A stretch of 64,000 bases of DNA from JAIRVZ01 sp031553415. GTDB taxonomy: Bacteria; Bacteroidota; Bacteroidia; Bacteroidales; Azobacteroidaceae. Each line of letters begins with the position of its first letter. Position 1 is the first letter of the stretch. The stretch lies in assembly GCA_031553415.1 (NCBI GenBank), contig JAVBLO010000056.1:1-64000 (forward strand), read 5' to 3'. Of this stretch, positions 34,069 to 43,033 are shown in pieces. The position numbers were made by a program, and so were the translations under genes. The notes beneath the pieces are model-generated. The model had not been told where the DNA came from, did not search any database, and saw only the letters and a list, made by a program, of their open reading frames with translations.

Positions 34069-36486
34069 TTATTTCTTCAGTTTATATTTTCCTGCCGGTG
34101 CATTGAAATAAATCAATCCACCCTCTTCTGTGGATTCTTCCGCTTTTAATGAAGCGCCATTCACTTCAATTTGCCATTTGCCCGGAGCCAATCCGGCAAT
34201 AACAACAGTTAACTGTTTGTCATCTCCGGGAACGGTAAACGATACTTCTCCGTTTAATCTGGATAAATCTTTTGCAAAGAGCAGGGCGAAACCCAATTGT
34301 TTTACACCTGCTATTTGTTCGTTTTCAATTAATTCGGCTGGTTGTACAGGCGCTTGTTTGTCGGCATCTTTAACATACATGGCATTCAGGAAGTAATCGG
34401 TGGTACGGGGCGCTCCCGGGCAGATTTCTATCCGTCCCCAACCAAATTCTCCCTCTTGTTTTTCTTCGTCATATTTCGCGAAATTATCCGGCACGTAATT
34501 CTTACCGTCTACAACCCAGCGGTTGGATGATTCGGAACTTCCGGTTCCGCCCAGCATACTGATTTTGGCATCAGCCGGAAGCAGCGTCTGGTTGACCAAC
34601 ATTCCATTGTATCCAAATTTAACCCGTTTAATAATAGAAGTTTTTCCATCAATGGAAGGCTCTTCCTGGCAATGCAGTAAAAAAGTTTTCTGGAATGACG
34701 GATTGGTCGATACTATTTTATCCATTACCACAAAAAGGGCCGGAAAACTTTTGTTATCGGTCGGGACAAATAACATGGAGCGTAATACTTCATTTACTTT
34801 TTTCACTTTATGTGTATAAGCCACTGTTAAATCACCTTTGATATAGGCATATTGCAATTTTTTGTTAGTTGTGGATATCTGGTGTGCCAATACTTTTCCC
34901 CTATCGAAAGGTCCGCTGAGCCATTCTTCGAAACTTGCAGCTTCGCCGTGAATCTGGTTTTGTCCACCGTCATTTGTCAAAGGCCCTCTGTGGCTGACAA
35001 ATTCTTCATCCGGATCTTTGATTAACAGACTGTTGTGAGCGATAGTCGCCCTGTCGTAATTGAAATGATGCGGCGAACCATATCCTTTGTAATATCCCGA
35101 TTCGGAAGCCAGGATTCCTTTATAGAATATCTGGAAATTACCGGCATCCAAATGATTGTGGTTTCCGGCGCTGAGTTCCCCGATTTTCATAAAAGCGATC
35201 ACATCGCTTGATGTAAGGGAATTGTCCCATCCCGTGCGCGCTACAATTCCTCCGTAAGGTGAAGGATTGTAACGGGCAAGCGGTAAGGTATTTATAGAAA
35301 CAGGTGTGATGGTCGGATCATGGAACAGGAAAAACTGTACCGGCGTACGGGTAGCATTCGTATAAATAAAATTTTTGAACCTGGGATTATAAAACAGGGC
35401 TTCGCTCTTCAATACCGGATCTTTATAAAAATTCCCGATTAAAAGCATTGCCGTGCCGATATGTCCTTGATTACGGCTTAATTCCGTGGCCGGGTTTTTA
35501 CCCCAGAAATATCTTCTATCCACATTTTCAAATGTACAGTCTCCTTCCCTGAAAAGCTGGGTATCCGGGCGGCGGGTATATATCCAGTTGCGGATTGCCT
35601 GCCCGAAATCAGGGTTCAACACTTTTTCTCCCGACATGCGGTAAAGTATCCATTGTCCCCAGGCGTCCCATATCTGGCGGTATGCACCATAAGCATCCCC
35701 TTGGTGATGGGTAAAAGATTGATACCAATAATCCCTTGGTTTGACAAACTCATGCAAATAACGCCCTACCGTCCAATCATAAAATTTGGGGCGTTCATCA
35801 TAAACAGCAATGGAAAAAGCGAACAAATCACGCATCAATTGCGCTTCTCCGGCATGCGAAGTAACCGGTTGTTGCCTTACAGGCGGCCATCCGATTTCCA
35901 TGCGGGTGGCTAATCCCTGGCATTTGCCGATAAAAAATTGTTTATCATCGGCAGTAAGTAAAGGATAGCACCAGTCATAAACTTCGGAGGCAGTAAAAAT
36001 GGTTTGACCGATTGGACGTGAAATATCCTGCACCTCACCGAAGTTAACCGTATTAAATACATTGCGCATGGCAGATATGGCGCTTTTACCATGTCCTTTG
36101 TCTTTGAAAAGCGCATATTCGAATGCCCTGGCTTCTATGACAGCCAGCATTTTCCCATCAAAATTATCATTCCCGGGACCATTGTCCGGAAGCTTTCCGT
36201 CAAATGGGTCTTCCAATAGGGATTGGTATTCTTTCATGGCATTCTTCATATCTTCCATTCCCATGTTTTTTTCGATGATACCCAAATCAGAACTGCGCAT
36301 CAGCAATCTCGGATGCTTGTTCGGCACTTTAATCCATGGCTTTGGCCAGGGAGCAGGGTCGGTAATCGAGTATTCTTTCTCTTGCGAGAATGCTTCCTGC
36401 GTGCAAGCAAGGACAATTGCAATTAACAGGTAATTGACGATTGACGATCGACAATTGACAATAAATATGTTTGATAAATATTTCAT
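34069..36486 (-). CDS. Heparinase II-like lyase (PL21-type), periplasmic form
   Basis: The 805-residue protein aligns by eye with heparinase II of Pedobacter along its length: VYDWCYPLLT, GWPPVRQQPVTSHAGEAQ (His and Glu spaced as in the family active site), THHQGDAYGAYR (Tyr), RRPDTQLFREGD, GELSAGNHNHLDAGNFQIFY (metal/active-site His cluster), YIKGDLTVAYTH and a C-terminal beta domain. It cuts heparin/heparan-type chains by beta-elimination. A signal peptide without lipobox Cys points to the periplasm. Residues 9-18 of that signal peptide are encoded by a 7-nt-period repeat (36433-36460). Its ATG overlaps the stop of its paralogue upstream. Confidence 0.85.
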   Translation of the reverse strand: MKYLSNIFIVNCRSSIVNYLLIAIVLACTQEAFSQEKEYSITDPAPWPKPWIKVPNKHPRLLMRSSDLGIIEKNMGMEDMKNAMKEYQSLLEDPFDGKLPDNGPGNDNFDGKMLAVIEARAFEYALFKDKGHGKSAISAMRNVFNTVNFGEVQDISRPIGQTIFTASEVYDWCYPLLTADDKQFFIGKCQGLATRMEIGWPPVRQQPVTSHAGEAQLMRDLFAFSIAVYDERPKFYDWTVGRYLHEFVKPRDYWYQSFTHHQGDAYGAYRQIWDAWGQWILYRMSGEKVLNPDFGQAIRNWIYTRRPDTQLFREGDCTFENVDRRYFWGKNPATELSRNQGHIGTAMLLIGNFYKDPVLKSEALFYNPRFKNFIYTNATRTPVQFFLFHDPTITPVSINTLPLARYNPSPYGGIVARTGWDNSLTSSDVIAFMKIGELSAGNHNHLDAGNFQIFYKGILASESGYYKGYGSPHHFNYDRATIAHNSLLIKDPDEEFVSHRGPLTNDGGQNQIHGEAASFEEWLSGPFDRGKVLAHQISTTNKKLQYAYIKGDLTVAYTHKVKKVNEVLRSMLFVPTDNKSFPALFVVMDKIVSTNPSFQKTFLLHCQEEPSIDGKTSIIKRVKFGYNGMLVNQTLLPADAKISMLGGTGSSESSNRWVVDGKNYVPDNFAKYDEEKQEGEFGWGRIEICPGAPRTTDYFLNAMYVKDADKQAPVQPAELIENEQIAGVKQLGFALLFAKDLSRLNGEVSFTVPGDDKQLTVVIAGLAPGKWQIEVNGASLKAEESTEEGGLIYFNAPAGKYKLKK
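36433..36460. repeat. Heptad repeat inside the lyase signal-peptide region
   Basis: Four 7-nt units (ATTGACG, ATTGACG, ATCGACA, ATTGACA) in tandem, part of a near-palindrome. On the minus strand it encodes the IVNCRSSIVN part of the PL21 signal peptide. It has the same unit length as the intergenic palindromes of the window but lies within a coding region. Confidence 0.75.
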
Positions 36487-38906
36487 TTTTTTACAGTTTT
36501 TATGCCTGCTGTTGTACTTCTTTTGAAGGTGTATTTTCCTGCCGGAGCAGAGAAATGGAGCAACATGCCTTCGGAAGAGGCTTCGGATGTAAATTCTGTT
36601 TTACCTTCCACCGATATGTTCCATGAGCCTTCCTCTACGCCCGCTACAATTACATTCAATTTAGATTCATTTCCCGGAATTTCGAAAGAAAATTCGCGAA
36701 CAGTAGGGGAGGCGGTTTTTGCAAAAACCAAAGCATTATTCAATATTTTTGTTCCTGCGAATAAATCCGTTTCAATCAGTTGGGTTGTTTTGATACCGGA
36801 GTCTTTGTCGGCATCCCTGGCATACATGACATTGAGAAAATAATCTGTCGTGCGGGATGCTCCGGGACAAATTTCCAACCGTCCCCATCCGAATTCGATT
36901 TCGGATTTCGATTCGTTTATACTTGAAAAATTCTTTGGGACATAATCTTTTCCATTCACATACCAGCGCTTGCCGGTTCCTCCTATTTTGGTGGTAACGG
37001 CATCAGCCGGAAGTAATGTCTGGTTAACGAGCATCCCGTTATAGCCGGATTTCGTATTTTTAATTCCATATGCAGTTTTTGAATATGAAACAGGTTCTTC
37101 CTGAGAATGGAGTAAAAATGTTTTTGTAAAAGCAGCGTTGCTTGAAGTAATCTTATCAAAAACCACAAACACGCCCGGAACATCTTTGTCACCAGTAGGA
37201 ACAAACAACATGGAGCGCAGTACTTCCGATACTTTTTTAGTTTTCCTGGTGTAAGCCTTTGTCAAGTCTCCTTTTATGTATGCAAAATCAGTTTGCACGT
37301 TGGTCGCCGAGTACTGATGAGCCAGGACTTTTCCCCGGTCGAAGGCTCCGCCTAACCAATCAGTATAAGTTTCGGCTTCGCTTTGAATGAGGTTTTGACC
37401 ACCATCGTTAACTTGCGGACTGCTTTTACTTGGGCCGAACGTTTCACTCGGGTCTTTAATCAACAGGCAGTTGTGAGCTATAGTTGCTTTCTGGTAATTC
37501 AATTGATGGTCGTTTCCATATCCATCATAGAAGCCTGATTCAGAAGCTAAAATGCCTTTGTAAAATATCTGGAAATTCCCGGCATCCTGATGATGATGAT
37601 TTCCCCCTGAAAGTTCCCCGATTTTCATGAACACCACCATATTGTTGGAAAGCGGTGTGTTTTCCCAGCCAGAGCGGGCAATCATTCCTCCATAAGGCGA
37701 AGGACTGTATTTTACCAACGGCAAGGTATTGGCTGGGACAAGACCAACCGACGGGTCATTGAAAACCAGGAATTGTACCGGTGTGCGGGTATCGTTTTCA
37801 TATACGAAAGTATTGTTGTCGGGATTATAAAATGATGCTTCATTTTTGAGAACACCATCTTTATAGAAATTTCCTGTCAACCATAATGCATTACAAACAT
37901 GGGCATTGCTCCGGCTTTTCGCTTTGGAATCATATACACCCCATGTAACATTCCGGGTTCTGTTTTCAAAAGAATCATCTCCTTCGCGGAACAGTTGTGA
38001 ATCGGGTCGCCTGAGATAAATCCAGTTATAAGCTGATAGTTTCAAATCATCGTTTAAGCCTTTTTTACCGGTCAGGCGGTAATTAATCCATTGTCCCCAG
38101 GCATCCCAGGTCAGGCGGTAAGAACCATAAGCTGATCCTTGATGGTGAGTATATGATTGATACCAGTAGTTGCGAGGTTCGATGAATTCCGAAGAATAGC
38201 GTTTCATTATCAAGCCATCGTAATATTCAGGTTTTTCATCATAAACAGCGATGGAAAACGAAAGCAAATCGCGCATCAGTTGGGCTTCTCCGGCATGGGA
38301 AGTAATGGCTCCCTGTTTAACAGGCGGCCATCCGATTTCCATCTGGGTAGCCAGGGCAATACAATTTGTGATGATTGATTCCTTTTCTTCTTTGGTTAGC
38401 AAAGGATAACACCAGTCGTAAACTTCCGAAGCAGTGAAGATAACATGTCCCAATGCTCTGGAAACATCCGATAAACCGGAAAAATCAACTGTATTAAATA
38501 CATTTTTAATAGCATCAATCGCCTTCCGTCCATTATCAGCATTGCCATTCAGCACATAATCAAAAGCCTTGGATTCAATGGTCGCCAGCTTTTTACCTTC
38601 ATAATTGGCTGTTGAAGCGCCATTGTCGGAAAAAATTCCATCAAAATCATCTGCCAGTAGTATATTATGTTGGGCTACAGCATTTGCAGATTCGGTTGTT
38701 TTCATGTTGTTACGAATAACTTCCAAATCACTGTTCCTGAACAACAACCTTGGATGTTCGCTGAAAATATCAGAGTTTTTCAGTGTATCTCCATTTTGGC
38801 CGGAAGGAATGATTATTTCTTCATCCTGCCCTTCCAGTTTGTCGGAGCAACCTGCAAAAAATAAAATTAAGATGCTGAATATAAATACTTTCTTCATTGT
38901 TGTCAA
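36483..38906 (-). CDS. Heparinase II-like lyase (PL21-type), lipoprotein form
   Basis: The 807-residue paralogue of the downstream lyase has a lipoprotein signal (SILILFFAGCSDK), so it is likely outer-membrane and possibly surface-exposed. Family landmarks are intact: VYDWCYPLLT, GWPPVKQGAITSHAGEAQ, YTHHQGSAYGSYR, RRPDSQLFREGD, GELSGGNHHHQDAGNFQIF, TIAHNCLLI and YIKGDLTKAYTR. It would degrade heparin/heparan-sulfate-like chains by elimination, producing 4,5-unsaturated ends for GH88. The start could be codon 1 or the MKK three codons later. The pair probably arose by tandem duplication: the two are colinear through most of their length and differ mainly in targeting signals. Confidence 0.87.
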   Translation of the reverse strand: MTTMKKVFIFSILILFFAGCSDKLEGQDEEIIIPSGQNGDTLKNSDIFSEHPRLLFRNSDLEVIRNNMKTTESANAVAQHNILLADDFDGIFSDNGASTANYEGKKLATIESKAFDYVLNGNADNGRKAIDAIKNVFNTVDFSGLSDVSRALGHVIFTASEVYDWCYPLLTKEEKESIITNCIALATQMEIGWPPVKQGAITSHAGEAQLMRDLLSFSIAVYDEKPEYYDGLIMKRYSSEFIEPRNYWYQSYTHHQGSAYGSYRLTWDAWGQWINYRLTGKKGLNDDLKLSAYNWIYLRRPDSQLFREGDDSFENRTRNVTWGVYDSKAKSRSNAHVCNALWLTGNFYKDGVLKNEASFYNPDNNTFVYENDTRTPVQFLVFNDPSVGLVPANTLPLVKYSPSPYGGMIARSGWENTPLSNNMVVFMKIGELSGGNHHHQDAGNFQIFYKGILASESGFYDGYGNDHQLNYQKATIAHNCLLIKDPSETFGPSKSSPQVNDGGQNLIQSEAETYTDWLGGAFDRGKVLAHQYSATNVQTDFAYIKGDLTKAYTRKTKKVSEVLRSMLFVPTGDKDVPGVFVVFDKITSSNAAFTKTFLLHSQEEPVSYSKTAYGIKNTKSGYNGMLVNQTLLPADAVTTKIGGTGKRWYVNGKDYVPKNFSSINESKSEIEFGWGRLEICPGASRTTDYFLNVMYARDADKDSGIKTTQLIETDLFAGTKILNNALVFAKTASPTVREFSFEIPGNESKLNVIVAGVEEGSWNISVEGKTEFTSEASSEGMLLHFSAPAGKYTFKRSTTAGIKTVKK

Positions 38907-38922
38907 TTTTTCCTGATGAAAT

Positions 38923-41784
38923 TTAGTTTGCCTGTCCGGGCAGATTTTTAATAACAGGAAGCTGGCCGTTTACTACATTCCAGTTAGTCCATCCGGTATA
39001 AGTTGATGCCATTTTAAGTTCATCCATACTTTTGGTAAACACCTGTGCATTGGTCCAACCTGCATCAGTTCCACATAAGTTCAAGCCTGTGTTGCCGAGT
39101 ATATATACATTGGATGATTTGAAACCCGAAGTGCTGTTTAATTCTCCGGTATAGTTACCCATTTGTGGAGTTGTTCCATTGGTTTTGCTTACCAATGTGA
39201 TGGTTCCTGCATTGAATACGTTATTTACTTCAGTGGAAGAACTGCTTGCATAGAAAATACCATATAAGCCGCCCACTGAATAGATAGCATTATTATCCAG
39301 GCTAAACCTGATATTTCCGTAGTTGGCGCAGTCGGTCAGTTTAGTTCCGTTTCTGGATTCTCCGATTAATCCGCCCCATTTGGCAGTACCGGTACCGGCA
39401 TAAATATGATTGTCCAAGTCACCATAATTAGCACATTGTTTCAAAACAGCTTTGTCGGAATAACCAATCAACCCTCCGTTTGAAATATTTCCTCCAGCTT
39501 CATTATTGGAAGTAAAATTGTCCACTTTGTCGGTTCCTGTCCCGGTGACACCAAATTTACCGTAATTGACACAAAGGGTGGCTTGCATTGTATTGACGAC
39601 AGATGTATGTCCACCACTGGCATTGGTTCCGGAAACTACAGATGAATTTCCCATGATTCCTCCCATAAATAAGCTCGGACGGACTACCGAATAATTCGCA
39701 CAGTTTTCCACTATACAACCTCCGCGTCCGAGTATTCCTCCTACGATAGAACCTGTTGCTGCTATATACTGCATTTTATTGGTACATTTTGAGATGCTGA
39801 CTGTCGGATGACCTGCTCCGCCCAAAATACCTCCTGATGCAGATTTATCGGTAGTAAAAATATATCCGTTGGTAGTAGTGGAATTTTTGATTTGCGATTC
39901 GTCTAAAGCAAAACCCACTAATCCGCCGATGTAATTTTTTTCGTAACGGGATCCTGCCATCACTTTGACATATTTAATATTGCAATTTTCAGCAGTACAA
40001 TTATCAACAATGGCATTTCCCCTCAATATGGCTACCAAGGGAGCATGAACCAACAGGTAATCATAATATTCCAATGAAGGTGGAAGGCCACTGGATGTAG
40101 AACCTCCATTATCATCAAGTGTAAAACTGAATCCGGATACTGTCAGGTTACGGATAACAGAATTTTCACTTACGGTTGAGAATAAAGCTACTGTGGCCGG
40201 GCATCCGCTTCCATTGAAAGTAGGCACAAGTAAACTATTCGAATAGTTGGATATTTTCCTGCCGTTTCCATTGAAATTACCTACAAATCCTCCGGTTGCT
40301 CCCGGGCATCTGTATATCGGGCCTCCGGTTTCCTGCACACGTTGTGCAGTAGATGTTCCGGCGCATTGTTTACGCGGACTTACCGCTGAACCAATCGGAA
40401 CGAAAGCTACTCCGTTCAGGTCAATATCTGCATCCAGGCGGTAATAACGGAATCCCGCATTTGCACTGGCTACTACATTCAGGTTTTGCAAGTGGCGCAA
40501 AGATTTGATTACGAAAGCATTACTTTCAGTCATGCCATCGCCTGAACTGCTATCAAATAAATTGTTGACAATATTGGAAGAATTCGGCAGAGATTCTGTC
40601 GATTCGCTATCATCGCCAAGATAATACAGCACTGAAACGCGAGGCTCGACTTGTCCGGCATAAAAATTACCATTATCTAAAGACCAGTCTGTAATCAATA
40701 AAGGTACATCAATTTCAAACTCAGTATTTTTTTCTGTTTTTTTGTTCAGGGCAAACTTGTAACTGCCAACAACGGTATTCGTTGTAACTCCATTTGTCAC
40801 TTTGTAGAAATTAACTAAATAACCTTTTTGTCCGAAAACCGCATTCCATTTCACTTTGAACACATCCGGAGTGTTTTCGACGTTTACTGTCGGAGGTACG
40901 TTTTCCCCGACCTGGCTTACTGTAATTTCTTTCCTGATTTGGCCATCTTCCAGGCTAATAAAAATAATTTTTCCGGTGCGGGCATCTCCTGTAGTATTAG
41001 TCTTTACTGACAAGCTTAATAAACGATTACGGGTTTTCTCACAAGAATTGTTATTGAAATCGATATCTTTCTGAGCGGTTGAATCACGTAAAGCAAACAT
41101 GGCCGGATTGTCAGTTGTTACTTTCCACGTTTCGCTGGTCGTAATGCTCACCGGATAAGTGGTGTAAGCAATCGGAACTTCAAATATAGTATCTGAAACT
41201 TCGACAAAAGGTTTTGCCGCTTGCTGGATTAATTTGAAAGGAACGGCTTGTGCATTATCCTGGATAGGTGTAAAATTAATGAATACCACACGGGGAACTT
41301 TTTCTATGTTCCGGGTAATGCTCATGGTAACCGGTCGTGAACCAAAACTTTCATCGGTAGGCGACATGGAGAACCAGTCGGTTTCTGCTAATTGGTCTCC
41401 ATCTGCAACTCCATCCTGGTCAATGTCTGCATCATACCATTCGCGTGAAAAATAATCAGTTCCGTACATGGTCTCCAGTTCGGCTTTCTGATCAGCCGTA
41501 AGGTCTTCAATTTTATATTGAACAGTGGCCGACCACCAGTATTTGAGAGCCTCGAAACTGAAAAACATGAAATGATCCATGTCATCAATATTCAATGTCC
41601 GTTGATCTGCCGGAACGACAATACTTTCTGTATTTTCATTATACAAATCGTCTCCGGTAACAGCTGATTCGTCCTGGCAACTATTCAACAAAGTCACCAG
41701 AGCAATTACGCAGTATATATATTTACCTTTGTTTATGAATTTCATGGCTTTCGTCATTTTTATATACAGATATTTCATAATCAT
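38923..41784 (-). CDS. GLUG-repeat lipoprotein with BACON-like domain
   Basis: The 953-residue protein has a lipoprotein signal ending ALVTLLNSCQDE and an N-terminal unique region. A BACON-like beta domain (about 195-295, ending IRKEITVSQVG) and a fibronectin-like segment (about 300-410) follow. A long GLUG-type repeat region completes it (about 430-900; FIGN-type GGFVGNFNGNGRKI, YIGGLVGFALDES, SGGILGGAGHP, IVGGILGRGG, FMGGIMGNSS, NGGLIGYSD). It occupies the place where many PULs encode SusE/SusF-type surface glycan-binding proteins, so glycan capture at the surface is inferred. The first ATG overlaps the stop of the GH10-like gene; an ATG 13 codons in is equally possible. Confidence 0.75.
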   Translation of the reverse strand: MIMKYLYIKMTKAMKFINKGKYIYCVIALVTLLNSCQDESAVTGDDLYNENTESIVVPADQRTLNIDDMDHFMFFSFEALKYWWSATVQYKIEDLTADQKAELETMYGTDYFSREWYDADIDQDGVADGDQLAETDWFSMSPTDESFGSRPVTMSITRNIEKVPRVVFINFTPIQDNAQAVPFKLIQQAAKPFVEVSDTIFEVPIAYTTYPVSITTSETWKVTTDNPAMFALRDSTAQKDIDFNNNSCEKTRNRLLSLSVKTNTTGDARTGKIIFISLEDGQIRKEITVSQVGENVPPTVNVENTPDVFKVKWNAVFGQKGYLVNFYKVTNGVTTNTVVGSYKFALNKKTEKNTEFEIDVPLLITDWSLDNGNFYAGQVEPRVSVLYYLGDDSESTESLPNSSNIVNNLFDSSSGDGMTESNAFVIKSLRHLQNLNVVASANAGFRYYRLDADIDLNGVAFVPIGSAVSPRKQCAGTSTAQRVQETGGPIYRCPGATGGFVGNFNGNGRKISNYSNSLLVPTFNGSGCPATVALFSTVSENSVIRNLTVSGFSFTLDDNGGSTSSGLPPSLEYYDYLLVHAPLVAILRGNAIVDNCTAENCNIKYVKVMAGSRYEKNYIGGLVGFALDESQIKNSTTTNGYIFTTDKSASGGILGGAGHPTVSISKCTNKMQYIAATGSIVGGILGRGGCIVENCANYSVVRPSLFMGGIMGNSSVVSGTNASGGHTSVVNTMQATLCVNYGKFGVTGTGTDKVDNFTSNNEAGGNISNGGLIGYSDKAVLKQCANYGDLDNHIYAGTGTAKWGGLIGESRNGTKLTDCANYGNIRFSLDNNAIYSVGGLYGIFYASSSSTEVNNVFNAGTITLVSKTNGTTPQMGNYTGELNSTSGFKSSNVYILGNTGLNLCGTDAGWTNAQVFTKSMDELKMASTYTGWTNWNVVNGQLPVIKNLPGQAN

Positions 41785-43004
41785 TCACATTGTTTAGATA
41801 ATAAACGTCTCATTTCTTCGTATAAAGCTGTCGGATTATTATCGTCGTCATATAGCCTGGGTTTTATTCCTGAATCTCCGGTTGCGGGAATTACATCGTT
41901 CATGCCATTGAAATGAATGGTTGAAATCCCAAGACCAATGCGCGGGATGACTACCGACATAATGGAACGTAACACTTCTTCCTGATCATCGCGGGTTACT
42001 TCTATTGCTTCTTCGTTAGTAAGTCCGAAAGCAGTGTCGAAATTCCTCATTTCAAGTTCAATCGAAGTGATATGGAACTGAAAACGGTTGCGCGAACACC
42101 AGTCTATTAATTCGCCCAACATTTTTTCATTATCGGTGCGGTTGGCAGGCAAGGTCCATTTGAACCCGTTTCCATTATCGTCATCTTTGAAAGTGGCATC
42201 CCAGGCGATACCATCCACCTGGATTCCGGCAGATTTGAGGGCTGTCAGCATTTTCTGCATTCTTCCGGATATAGTCATATTCAATTCTCCTCCCTGGCAA
42301 ATCACTTTCTTTACATCCGGTGCATTTTGATTGGCTACTTGTAAAGCAAGTACAATATATTCGGGGATGTAAACGGTTTCGTTTCCATCCTGGTAAGAAA
42401 TGTTGGAAAGGCCCATTTGATACCAGGGATTCCTGGAAAAATAATCAGCAGAATTTTCGGCTGCAAATGGATTTTTAACAATTTCCATCCACCCTACAAC
42501 ATCATTGTTAGTTGCCAGATCGGCCGAAAGATGCGTTATCAGGTTTGTCAATTCCGCCCGTATATTTTCTGGAGTATTCATCTGATTGCTTTCATCCTTT
42601 AACCAATCGGAAGTATTGTCTGAAATAGCAGCTTTCGCATATATTTTCATATTATATTGACGGGCCGAAGTAAAATAAGGGCGATATAACACATCGCTAT
42701 ACTGTGCGCGCGGTTCCTTCAACAAGTTATTCTGGAAAAAAGGAGTATCCAATGCTGCTACCATAAACTGGCGTGTGAATAACAAGCGATACTGGTCTTG
42801 CTTGACATTGAAAAATTTCGCATCTTCAGGAACCATTCCCACATAAAAATGCTGGGCTCCGTAATTAGTTCCTACAATCTGGCGCAACGGCATGTCTTTT
42901 TCCGGAGTTTCCGTATAAGAATACTCTTTGTCGCAGGCCGTAAAAGAAACGATTCCGGCAAGTATTATGACGATTAGCTTCGTATGTCTTATTATTTTAT
43001 ACAT
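41781..43004 (-). CDS. GH10-like (beta/alpha)8-barrel lipoprotein
   Basis: The 407-residue lipoprotein (signal IILAGIVSFTACDKE) matches the layout of a divergent GH10 barrel: YNMKIYAKAAISDNTSDWL (place of the HTLVWH strand), DVVGWMEIVKNPF (place of WDVVNE, so the acid/base Glu may be kept although Asn is not), AGIQVDGIAWDATF (GVPIDGIG strand) and SIELEMRNF (place of TELDVR, the nucleophile Glu). GH10 enzymes are xylanases, so its presence beside heparinase-like genes is odd. It may be a binding protein derived from GH10 or an enzyme with another substrate. It lies directly after SusD, the usual place for a surface glycan-binding protein. Confidence 0.6.
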   Translation of the reverse strand: MYKIIRHTKLIVIILAGIVSFTACDKEYSYTETPEKDMPLRQIVGTNYGAQHFYVGMVPEDAKFFNVKQDQYRLLFTRQFMVAALDTPFFQNNLLKEPRAQYSDVLYRPYFTSARQYNMKIYAKAAISDNTSDWLKDESNQMNTPENIRAELTNLITHLSADLATNNDVVGWMEIVKNPFAAENSADYFSRNPWYQMGLSNISYQDGNETVYIPEYIVLALQVANQNAPDVKKVICQGGELNMTISGRMQKMLTALKSAGIQVDGIAWDATFKDDDNGNGFKWTLPANRTDNEKMLGELIDWCSRNRFQFHITSIELEMRNFDTAFGLTNEEAIEVTRDDQEEVLRSIMSVVIPRIGLGISTIHFNGMNDVIPATGDSGIKPRLYDDDNNPTALYEEMRRLLSKQCE

Positions 43005-43033
43005 AGTATTTTTTGCTTTTAGTAGTAATCAAT

